64,000 bases of DNA, taken from positions 575,301 through 639,300 of the forward strand of contig JBNGIQ010009488.1 in the NCBI GenBank assembly GCA_049999765.1, in the 5' to 3' direction. The notes beneath the pieces are model-generated. The model made no database searches, had not been told where the DNA came from, and saw nothing but the letters and a program-made list of their open reading frames with translations. The translations under genes were made by a program, and so were the position numbers. Shown piece by piece: positions 55,522-64,000 of this stretch. The number at the start of each line of letters is the position of its first letter. Within the stretch, counting starts at the first letter, position 1. The stretch comes from Phaeoceros laevis (Eukaryota > Anthocerotophyta > Anthocerotopsida > Notothyladales).

Positions 55522-56053
55522 TTTGGTCGGGGTGAAGTCTAATCCATCGCAACCGCGCGTTCAATTCAACCACCGGATGCAACTCCGCGCTGTACCGTAG
55601 ACAGAGAAGAGACTCAATCGGAGACCCCGAAATGATGTCCAAAACCCTAAACCCGGTCTCGCAGGAGGTCATGGGAGGATGAGAGCTTAACTCCAGTCAT
55701 CATGCAGAGACTAGTAGGTCAAGTACTGTAGAGGTGAGCGACCTTCACGCTCCGGCAGTACTACACGAAGAGCGTGGGCAGGCGCCGAGTTGTACTACTG
55801 GTGTACTACTGCGGGGCACAGGTTCTTCGCGGCCTGCGGTATTGTGTGCTCGCCTGCATTTTCCTCGCCTGCATTCCTCTAAATATGGCAAACGGTGGCG
55901 TCCTGAAACTGCATCGTACTGCATCCCGCACAATGCAGCAGCTGTCTAATGACCAACTTGAAGACTGGCAGCAGCCATGGCAGCTCATCCGACTTGACTT
56001 GATTCCGTCTGAGCTTGGCGGTGGCAGGGGGAGGGAAGGGAGCAGCTGGAACG
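55522..56053. promoter_or_regulatory. Divergent promoter region, cyclophilin (-) and ZIP (+)
   Basis: A 532-bp spacer between head-to-head start codons. No clear TATA box or tandem element was seen. Overlapping frames on both strands are taken as UTR. Confidence 0.5.
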
Positions 56054-57426
56054 ATGGAGGTGAGCCGAGTGTTGCGTACGGCGGCGCTGTTGGCCCTGGC
56101 GCTGGCGCTTGGAGCAGCGGAGGTGCAGGCTCACGTTGGCCATGACCACGGGGACGAGGAGCTCGAGGAGGGAGTGAACTACCGCCGGAAGAGCCTGGTG
56201 CTCGTCAAGATTTATTGCCTCATCATCGTCTTCTTTGCCACCTTCATACCGGGAATCTCCCCCTACTACTGGCGCTGGAACGAGGCTTTCCTGCTGCTCG
56301 GCACGCAGTTCGCCGGGGGCATCTTTCTGGCTGTCTCCATGATCCATTTCTTGCCGGATGCGGATGCTACCTTCAGGAAGCACACTTCCAAGGAGTATCC
56401 TTTTGCCTTCATGCTCGCCTGTGTGGGCTTCCTCCTGACTCTGCTAGCGGATGCTGCCATCGAATCGATTTACGGCAAAGAGCAGAAGCGCGAGCTGCAG
56501 GCTGTTTCGGCTGATGTGGAGAAGAACTTCTCAACAGGTGCCTTTTGACTCATCGTTCGATTCGGAAATTAGTCTCCGGATCAGAGCATTGAGCACCCGA
56601 GACAGCATTCTCATGTTCTTTCGTGTTGTAACTATATGTCAGGTGGCAAGGGCGACGTTGCTGGTGGAGGAGGCTTGAAAGTGAGTGCAACTGTTTAATA
56701 TGTTTCTGCTATGGAACTGTAGTTGGTACCTTCAAGAACTGTATGGCCGCTGTGCCGATGTACTGACCAATTCGGGCACCTGCAGAATGATGGAGGCTCT
56801 CACGCTAATCTGGCGAAAGGGCTGGCGGCGGTTCCCAGGGCATCTTACGGAGATGCTGTGCTTCTCATCTTCGCTCTGTGCTTCCACTCCGTATTCGAGG
56901 GCATTGCCATTGGGATTGCACGTAAGTCTTCAATTTGATCACCTGACCTTGAACAAAATGCTTTTGCACAGGGTCACGTTTTTTTAATCTGGCTGAAGTG
57001 GTGGATCTCAATCTTTCTGTGATGTTCCATGCAGCGACGGCGCATGATGCCTGGAAGGCTCTGTGGACCGTGACACTACACAAGGTCTTCGCAGCCATAG
57101 CAATGGCCATTGCCCTTCTGCGGATACTTCCTGAACGGCCCCTGATCTCATGCGCTTCCTATGCATTTGCGTTTGCCATTTCTTCACCAATTGGAGTGGC
57201 CATCGGCATCATAATCAACGCCACAACGCAAGGAACTACTGCTGACTGGATTTATGCTATCTCCATGGGTTTCGCCGCCGGCATCTTCATATATGTGGCT
57301 ATCAACCACCTTCTGGCTAAGGGATACCAGCCGGATCACAAGCTTGCAGAAGATAATCCTTTTTACAAATTCTTGGCAGCCACCTTGGGTGTTGCGCTGG
57401 TTGCTATTGTCCTCATTTGGGATTGA
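56054..57426 (+). CDS. ZIP-family zinc/iron transporter
   Basis: A divalent-metal transporter of the ZIP family that moves Zn or Fe into the cytosol. Four exons, 56054-56537, 56643-56680 (38 nt), 56786-56921 and 57035-57426, join in phase to give 349 residues. A signal peptide-like N terminus ([17 protein letters not shown]) is followed by [10 protein letters not shown], a short metal-binding His/Asp stretch. Eight hydrophobic segments are visible. The signature in TM4 is [17 protein letters not shown] (H and E ligands), and in TM5 [14 protein letters not shown]. The loop between TM3 and TM4 is short and Gly-rich, unlike the His-rich loop of IRT/ZIP proteins, and is encoded mainly by the 38-nt exon. 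It ends LVAIVLIWD. The style resembles the plant ZIP2/ZIP11 group; metal preference is unknown. Confidence 0.94.
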
Positions 57427-58128
57427 AGACTTCGGTTTTGTACGTATCGAAGCTTCTCTGGTCTCCTGGTAGGGCTCCACGGATACCCCTCTATGTATAT
57501 ACTATGAGACATTCGAGGGGTTTGCTACTGAGTGCGGGACGGGATACCAGATCTAGTAGCGGCAAACCAGATTATGTTCTGGTTAAATAGCTAGACTTCA
57601 TTGTTCGCTCCATGTGTTCGTCAGGCTGTCTCCCCTTGGGGTCGACGTTGTAGTTATGTCCTTGTAACATTTATGAGCCTTTGAGTTCACTCGCTTCTTG
57701 CCAGTGAAGGCCCAACAGAACTGTTTTCAGTTTGAATGAGCAGTAGTGGCTGCTGCCCGGCAAGCATATCGACGTCTTATTTTTGGTAGACCTCATTTCG
57801 AAACTCTTCCACTACCGACTGCACTGACTCGCCGGATTGTATTCTTCTGCTTGTCGGTAATCTCCTGAACTGATTGCCCTTCTGACTTCCATTCTCCTCC
57901 TTAAACGACAATAAGGTGGTGCACATCTGGGAAGGACAGTGCACCATGAGCACATCAAGCTGCACAGAGAGGTTCAAGCTGTCTTATCACTCCAAGGCAT
58001 TGAAGTCGTGGTACAACTAGAACTAGTGTATACAGTTGGGTATGCTACAAGGCAGGCAGGCAGGCAGGCTGGCAGCATCGTGCTTTTCGAGGAGTGCTTG
58101 CGGGAAGAGCAGGTGATGGTGCGAGAAA
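57427..58128. other. Intergenic, ZIP to DUF641-like gene
   Basis: ZIP 3' UTR and 5' region of the next gene. A short aggc tandem tract lies at about 58050-58072, in the likely 5' UTR. Confidence 0.6.
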
Positions 58129-59261
58129 ATGGGGGCTGCTCTGTCCTCTTGCGGCTTTTTGGGAAAGAAGCCCCAAAAGAAGTACTCTCCCACTTCAGAT
58201 GGCACAAGTGGTGCAGCTGAAGGGAACTCCCTTCTGGCATCTTTGAAATCCTACATGTCTAGCAAGCTACGAAGGCGGCCTGCCAAATCGAAGCACGCGG
58301 AGCCGGAATCCCTCCAAGCCTTTCATCAATCGTCAGAAACAGGTGTGCATATATGTTATCACTAGTACGAGTCTAATTGTTGACTGACTCACACTCATCA
58401 CCTCTTGGAAGTCGTCAGCACCGTGTAGAGTTGCCAAAAGACCCACAGGGAAATGAGCAGTGTTGCTGTACATAGATAGCCTTATTTACACCTGTTTGTG
58501 GTACAGAAGTGCGCCCGTCGAGGCTTCAAGGTGCACTGTTCAGCTTGAGGAGTCCATGGAAGAATTCATCTAAGGTTCTCAAAACTTCGCCCCCTATCAG
58601 TATTTTACAAGACAACGCCGCTTATAGGAGTCTCAGCAGGTCGGAACAAGCTGACACCGAAGGCCATATCATCATTCTTAACGTCTTCCATGCCATTTCG
58701 TCATTGGAGCGATCCTACATGGCCCATTTTGTGCAAGTGGCTCCCTCAGATGACCCCTACATCCGATCACTGACCCAATGGACTGATGCTAACAAGAGAG
58801 TCATGCTCAACACCTTTGAATACCTATCCAAACTGAAGGCAGACTACATGGACAAAGTATGTAAAGGAGCAGGGGCTAGGGAGTTTTCGTTGCCCAGATC
58901 CCTGACTAACCCATTCGACAACACAATGGTGAGAAGAAAGGTCATGCAGCTAGAGAACATGGTATCCTCGAGGGATATGGAGTTAAGAATGCTGAGAGAC
59001 AAATTCCAGAAAGATGATGAAGACCATAAGCGCTTGATTTTCCAACTCTCTCGAAGTTTAGAGAGAAGAGAGGTGGAGAAAAAGGAGGAGCAAAAGCTCA
59101 CCTCAGACCGAGACAACTCTGGCAACTCTAGCAACCGAGACAACTCTGGCAAGACCTTCAAACAGTTGGATGATGTGTTAGAACGTGAGCGAAGAATCAG
59201 GATACCCCCACAGGACATAATACCACAGACTGAGATCACTGAAATCGAGGAAGTTGAATAG
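58129..59261 (+). CDS. DUF641 (GIL1/IRKI)-like protein, divergent
   Basis: Two exons (58129-58342 and 58507-59261) give 322 residues. The N terminus MGAALSSCGFLGKK has the form of an N-myristoylation site with a nearby Cys, suggesting membrane attachment. The central part (IIILNVFHAISSLERSYMAH, PSDDPYIRSLTQWTDANKRV, YLSKLKADYMDK) resembles the start of DUF641, found in plant GIL1 and IRK-interacting proteins (gravitropism and receptor-kinase signalling), but the match is weak. A coiled coil follows (VMQLENMVSSRDMELRMLRD), then a Ser/Asn/Asp-rich stretch with two copies of NRDNSG-like sequence and an acidic end, EITEIEEVE. The splice is in phase. Function is unknown; the family call is tentative. 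Confidence 0.62.
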
Positions 59262-59414
59262 GACTGTATTCAATACTTTCACTCTCTGTATCAGTTACAT
59301 AACAACTAGTCAGAAGACGTTTTATTGCCCCGTAGGAATGCAATGGGGCACGGTGTGTAATAAGTAAAAGCGATGTAAGACCTTAAGATTGCTAATTCGA
59401 CTGCCCTGTAAAGT

Positions 59415-60233
59415 ATGGCCAGCCTGTTGCGGCCCCTTCTTGGAGCCGGAGTCTGCCGATCGGGACCGAATGGCAGCTTCCAGAATTCCCCAGCGTCCAC
59501 CAGCTACTGCTGCAATAACCAGTCCTACCGGCGCATCTGGCCACCGTCCGCCAAGTCACTGATCAGCTCACGTCGTGAAGCTGCCGATTCTGGTGCTCTA
59601 TGTAGTCACTCGTTCCCCATTTGTGCTGCGCTGCCCTCTGTGAATTGATGCTATCTACCACGGTGAGGTGGCACATCTGTGCCTGTTGTTTTGTTGCCAG
59701 ATCCTCGAGCATCTGCCGGAAAAAGAAGCGGCTATCAGGAAAATGAGGTTCCAAGCGACGGAGGAGAACCCTTTGTGGTCACAGCTCCCAAGAAGCTCTA
59801 TGCCCTAGAATACGGTAAGCTGAGAACTTGTCTCATGAGCACCCAGTCATGCTGGTTTACACTCACCTGTGGCCCTGGGGCAGATTACGTTTCCGACTAC
59901 CTGACCAGGCGAGAAGTGCACAGACAAGGTCATTTCCAGCTGCTGAAAAAGTATGTGGAACAGGGAAAAATTCTTCTTGCAGGGCCTCAGTCTCCACCTT
60001 ACAAGGCACTTATCATCTTCCGGGTTGATTCAGTGACAGGTCTGTCTGTCAATACGTTGCTGTTTGTCCGCACGATGCGCTCCGTCCTCGGTTTCATCAC
60101 CGTTGTGTGTCTGAACTGTCCAGAGGTGGAGAATTTCGTGTCCCAAGACCCCTACGCACAGAATGGAATTGTTGTCAGGTCAAGTGCGATAGAGTGGCAT
60201 GTTGTGGGTGGCGCCTGGAAGGATCGTTTGTAA
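59415..60233 (+). CDS. YCII-domain protein, organelle-targeted
   Basis: Four exons (59415-59592, 59701-59814, 59884-60039 and 60124-60233) join in phase to 185 residues. The first 80 or so residues are Ser/Arg/Ala-rich with few acids, as in a plastid or mitochondrial transit peptide. The rest is a single YCII-like dimeric ferredoxin-fold domain: KLYALEYDYVSDYLTRRE, HFQLLKKYVEQGKILLAGP, ALIIFRVDS, VENFVSQDPYAQNGIV and IEWHVVGGAW. The conserved HxxxxK-type helix and the Asp-Pro-Tyr loop (DPY), a candidate active site in YciI proteins, are present. The biochemical role of this family in plants is not established. Confidence 0.87.
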
Positions 60234-60858
60234 GGCCCGTTGCGGATTGCCAAAAACCTACTTCAGAGTCGTCATTTTTACGGCACGTGATTTGTTTTAC
60301 CCCGAAGTTTAGGACGTCTCTCTCTACTTTGCACCATGAACATTGCATAGAGAACATCATTATCACCGGGGGGTGCACAGATTCGAAATCGGATTGCGGA
60401 GCCGTGACTGGTGAGACGACGTGGATGAAGACGGTGATGTAGCGGTTTTGTAAATCCGTGTGCTTGTGCAGCGGCACATGCGGCCGACATAATATCCCTA
60501 CCATGCCATATCAATGGTGGGCTGGCGATGGCGTACTAAAGGCGCCCGTAGCCCTGGTTTGCAACTCTAAGTTGTCGCTCGCCTAGCCCTGCTCTGGGTG
60601 ACCTTGCGCCATAAGCTTTCCGGCGTTCTTCTTCTGCTGCTGCTGCGCATGCATCTTCTTGGGGCGTGCTCCACCACCACCGGTTCTTGACGGCCCGCTG
60701 CAAGGATTCGGGCCTTTTGGTGCCGTTTCTGCTTACGCGATTGCTTGCGGGCTCTAATCTGGCATCCCCGGGGTCGTGGAAGGGTTGAGGCTTTGCAGTC
60801 TTGGGGCAGTAGCTTGGCAAAAAGCCCTTATACTGCATAGAGGGATCGGCTTCCTGCA
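60234..60858. other. Intergenic, YCII to CUE-domain gene
   Basis: 625 bp of UTR and promoter sequence. No gene or repeat was recognised. Confidence 0.6.
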
Positions 60859-62301
60859 ATGTCTGCGGCAGTTTGCGGCAAGCGTCCCCTGTTCGACGAC
60901 CTGCACGCCTCCCCTCCCAACGCTAAGAGGATACGGTGTGGAGGAGGTTCTCCAATCCGGTTTCCGTCCGTGTCCCCCGCCTCTAGGAGTAGCCCCTCGG
61001 GGGCCTCCGAGGCGACGGGGGCACCTGCTAACCCGCAATCCCCCGCTTCACCTCGGCAGGACCCACTGTCACAGCTTCGACACCTTTTCCCTGACATGGA
61101 TGGTCAGGTATGTTGTGCAACATCGTGGCTTGCTGTTTCTAACTTAGGGTTTCATGTTTTGAATTGTACCCAAGCAGGCCATCACCTGAAACTCCCTTTC
61201 CTTTTATTTCTGCTTTGCCGATGGATGTGACTCGGGCAGCTACTGGAGAGAATCCTCTACGCATGTGGAAACGACCTCGACTCTGCCATCAGGAGCCTGA
61301 ACAAATTGCGGCTTGGTTCAAATGAGGAGCATACTCCAGCGAATGGAGAGCAACTTGAAAATGCATCCGTTTCCTCCTCGCAGGCCAACCACTCACCCTC
61401 TGGTAAGTGTCACTGGAGATTGTACTGTTGTCGCTCAGCTTGCTTCCCTTTCAGTTCAGTTTACGTTGAAACCCTTCTTCATGACTTGTTCCGTGTCAGA
61501 CCCGCTCATGTGGGTTCTTTGCTCGGTGTCTGTCGTCAGTGGGTGCTCTGCAGGCGGGCTCATCTGCAGGGGTTAACAGTCACGCAGAGTCTAGTTCACC
61601 CCATGCCCCAACTGAGGGGATGGAATGGGTTGAATTGATGGTAAGGGAGATGATGAATGCATCAGATTTAGATGATGCAAGAGCAAGGGCCACAAGGGCA
61701 CTGGAGGCATTCGAGAAGGCAGTCACCTCTCGGTCTACAGAGATTTTGCAGAAGGTAGGTGTGCAGGCGTCCCTATGCAGTTAGTTGTCCCCGACCATTC
61801 AAGTAGGCTGGCCAGCCCTGTTTGGGTGAACATGTCTGGTTTGGTGTTCTGCAAGCATAGCTAGGTGTGGTTCCATGGGATGTTCTTGGGTTGCATGTGA
61901 AAATGATTAAACAGGTTGTGTTGAACTGTCTTAAATGTTAAACAGGAGAATGAAGCATTTCGGGATCAGCTTCAGAACTTAGTTCGTGACAACCAGATTC
62001 TCAAGCGCGCCTGTATTATTCAGCATGAACGGCAACTTGAGCATGAAAGTCGAACTAGGGAGATGGAGCAGTTAAAACAACTATGTACTAAGTATCAAGA
62101 ACAGCTTAGGAGTCTGGAGGTACGTATCTTATGTGTACTTAGCATGCAATCTGTGCACTCTTGAAGCATTCAGCTGATTTTACTGATACGATTCTGCATT
62201 ATTTTGGTTCCCAGATGAGTAACTATACCCTTGGTCTACACCTTCGCAAGGCCCAGGAGGGTAGTTCCATACCCGGACGGTTTCACCCTGATGTGTTTTA
62301 A
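60859..62301 (+). CDS. CUE-domain protein (ubiquitin-binding)
   Basis: Five exons (60859-61107, 61240-61402, 61540-61754, 61946-62119 and 62215-62301) give 295 residues. The N terminus has KRPLFDDLHASPPNAKRIRC, a conserved nuclear-localisation-like box of plant CUE proteins, followed by Ser/Pro-rich sequence. The CUE domain is about residues 70-105: LSQLRHLFPDMD (an MFP-like start, here LFP) and LLERILYACGNDLDSAIRSL (di-Leu end). After a disordered linker come two helices, GMEWVELMVREMMNASDLDDARAR and a long coiled coil FRDQLQNLVRDNQILKRACI to EQLRSLE. The C terminus ISMSNYTLG-type is short, ending FHPDVF. CUE domains bind mono-ubiquitin; the cellular role in plants is unknown. Confidence 0.9.
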
Positions 62302-63490
62302 GGGGCCGCAATGGTAAGTACATGATGGGGTTGCAGCATCGTCATGAAGTTCGGCGGTAGGTGGAAGATGTGTAACAGGATGCTTCAGGGTTTATGCGAG
62401 TGTGAACAGCACATTGAGTTATCTCTCATTGCTTCAAGGTCCACAGAGAAACTTGGGAACAAGCAACTGTTTCTGACATGCAGGTGTGAAAGAACTGTTC
62501 CAGGAGCAGTCTGAGGTGGCCCTAAGCAAAAGGGAACATTTGGAAACGAGGCCAACGCTTGAATGCAGTGTGTGCAGTGACCATCATTTTTGGATGAATG
62601 CTCAAGACTGGTTTACCGGGACGTAGTGAAGGCTTTTGGCCAGGCGAATTGCAACGCCATGAGCTTAGTTACTGCTTATGTTAACAAATGTTAACTTCTC
62701 AATGTAGGCTGTAGGGCAAATAAGTGTATAGGGATTGAGGTTGTGTTACCACGGCCCAAAACCATTATGGATGCCATTGTACAGCAGCAAGACGGAAACT
62801 GTTCATGTCAAAATAAGTGTGTTTCCTGGGAATGCTAAACAGTATTTTGAGTACCGTGCTTTGACATGCAGAGAATTCGAGCTGTCCTCGGCCTGTCTGT
62901 GTTGGGAGATGGATATCGCATTGTTGCCGCTCAGGCACAGAAGGCAAGAAGTCAAAGTTTTTCAGAAGTCTCGGGTACAGGACAGGCACGCAAGCACCTC
63001 TCTCTCTCTCTCTCTCTCTCTCTCCTTTATCTCTCTCTCTCTCTTCAAGGATCCAGATGAAGTGTTCGAAACCTCCTTTCCAGGTGGTCTTGGAAGTTGG
63101 AACTAGGAACTTTTGTAGAGCACTTCGCTTCAAACCTGAAAGTTAGAACGGCAAATTCGACTTTTCTAAATAACAGATGGTATTTAGTTCGTGGATAACG
63201 CCAGTCATCTGCCACGTCGTCTGCAAGGCTTTTGCTATATGTTTTCTTAAGTGTTCAAAACATATGGTAGGCCACCTGTTGCAGTCCGGGTGGCGGCGCG
63301 GAGTGAACAGCTTTCTTTCTATATTATCCTCTATCAAAGAAAAAATGAGTGCTGCCATAAACGGGGCCTCCGTGGTGGTACATTGGCTGCAGATCCAGCC
63401 AGGACTTGAGGTCTTGAGAGTGCCGTGCGGGCAGTCAGCAGCCAACACGACAATTCTACCTGTACATTGCTGGCTTCTCTACATCCTTCA
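62302..63490. other. Intergenic with CT microsatellite
   Basis: 3' UTR of the CUE gene, then spacer. A (CT)n tract runs from about 62998 to 63048 with one interruption. No gene is recognised. Confidence 0.6.
62998..63048 (+). repeat. (CT)n microsatellite
   Basis: Two ct-dinucleotide blocks separated by a short cctttat interruption. Confidence 0.92.
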
Positions 63491-64000
63491 CTAATCCGTC
63501 ACAGGTGTACGCAAAAACTGGACAGCTCCAGGCACATCACTACTGGTGGGGCCTAGCGCGGGAGAGGCCGCAGGAGTGGAGGCCACGATGGTGTCGATGA
63601 CCGAATACAAGCTCTCCCAGTTAATGGGCTTGGTGAGATATCCATCCAGTTTCATCTCCTCGAGCGTTTCTCGCTCCTTGGTAAGCACATCCGCCGTGAG
63701 GGCATAAATGGGCACCTTGGAAGCAGGACCGCTGAGGCTCCGGATCAGCTTGGTAGCGCTCAACCCGTCCAACACAGGCATCTGCAGGTCCATGAGGACC
63801 ATATCATATTGCGCCTCCTGAATTGCCTCAACTGCCAGCTGCCCATTGCCAACCAGCTGCACCTCGTGCCCGGACATCTTCAGCATACGCCCCAGCAACG
63901 CTCTGCTCACTCTGTCGTCCTCAGCTGCCAACACCCGTAACGGCCGACCTGTCCCCTTGCGAGAATCAACCTTCTGAACCGACGGGTCGGGTCGCACCTT
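63491..64000 (-). CDS. Receiver domain of a hybrid histidine kinase or response regulator (partial)
   Basis: The C-terminal 168 residues of a protein whose 5' part lies beyond the window edge. A complete receiver domain is visible: acidic pocket VLAAEDDRVSR, phospho-acceptor Asp in MVLMDLQMPVLDG, Thr in YALTAD, and Lys in LTKPI. It takes part in His-Asp phosphorelay. The Ala/Ser/Pro-rich tail ends FLRTPVTD. The position at the C terminus and the linker before the domain suggest a hybrid histidine kinase, but a stand-alone regulator cannot be excluded. Confidence 0.9.
   Translation of the reverse strand, partial: KVRPDPSVQKVDSRKGTGRPLRVLAAEDDRVSRALLGRMLKMSGHEVQLVGNGQLAVEAIQEAQYDMVLMDLQMPVLDGLSATKLIRSLSGPASKVPIYALTADVLTKERETLEEMKLDGYLTKPINWESLYSVIDTIVASTPAASPALGPTSSDVPGAVQFLRTPVTD

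Overview
The window is nuclear DNA from a land plant. Genes carry many short GT-AG introns (mostly 70-150 bp), a cytosolic tRNA-Ala(AGC) has a plant-type sequence, and the protein families are plant-type: PLS-class PPR, TIFY, L-arabinokinase, XEG113, AG-peptide and GEM-like GRAM. A gene for the motile-cilium protein CFAP58 points to a plant with flagellate sperm (bryophyte, lycophyte or fern). The long intronless PLS-class PPR gene mildly favours a seedless vascular plant; the species cannot be named from the sequence.

Layout. 0.3-2.75 kb (+): MEB/CCC1-like membrane protein with acidic repeats and a small assembly gap. 4.6-5.4 kb (+): ELO fatty-acid elongase. 5.6-7.35 kb (-): cytochrome P450 of the CYP72 clan. 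7.8-9.4 kb (-): GEM-like GRAM protein, sharing a 630-bp bidirectional promoter with XEG113 at 10.0-13.8 kb (+). 14.4-15.6 kb (+): dienelactone hydrolase with a 22-nt microexon. 16.0-17.5 kb (-): unknown coiled-coil protein. 18.4-22.1 kb (+): giant intronless PPR protein followed by a tandem duplication of its 3' end. 22.5-26.3 kb: decayed Copia retrotransposon and repeats. 27.8-28.3 kb (+): arabinogalactan peptide. 30.3-32.3 kb (-): TIFY8-like regulator. 33.28-33.68 kb: 400-N gap. 35.4-41.4 kb (-): L-arabinokinase. 42.6-43.8 kb (-): plastid NicO-type transporter. 44.14 kb (-): tRNA-Ala. 44.4-48.6 kb (-): CFAP58. 49.0-52.9 kb: strikingly AT-rich island with a cytochrome c gene (-) and a broken LINE reverse transcriptase (-). 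53.4 kb (+): membrane protein of unknown function. 54.6-55.5 kb (-): PPIL3-type cyclophilin. 56.05-57.4 kb (+): ZIP metal transporter. 58.1-59.3 kb (+): DUF641-like protein. 59.4-60.2 kb (+): organellar YCII-domain protein. 60.9-62.3 kb (+): CUE-domain protein. 63.5 kb to the edge (-): C-terminal receiver domain of a response regulator or hybrid histidine kinase.

Most genes are unrelated housekeeping genes. One loose theme is arabinose and cell-wall biology (XEG113, AG-peptide, L-arabinokinase), and another is metal transport (MEB-like, NicO, ZIP); both may be chance. I found no clear undescribed multi-gene system. The best leads are five matching 16-residue insertions in the PPR protein, the AT-rich island with a LINE resembling fungal elements, the microexon, and the 9-bp array next to a G-box in the bidirectional promoter. 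Exon limits were read by eye from splice signals and reading phase; they are firm where coordinates are given and approximate elsewhere.
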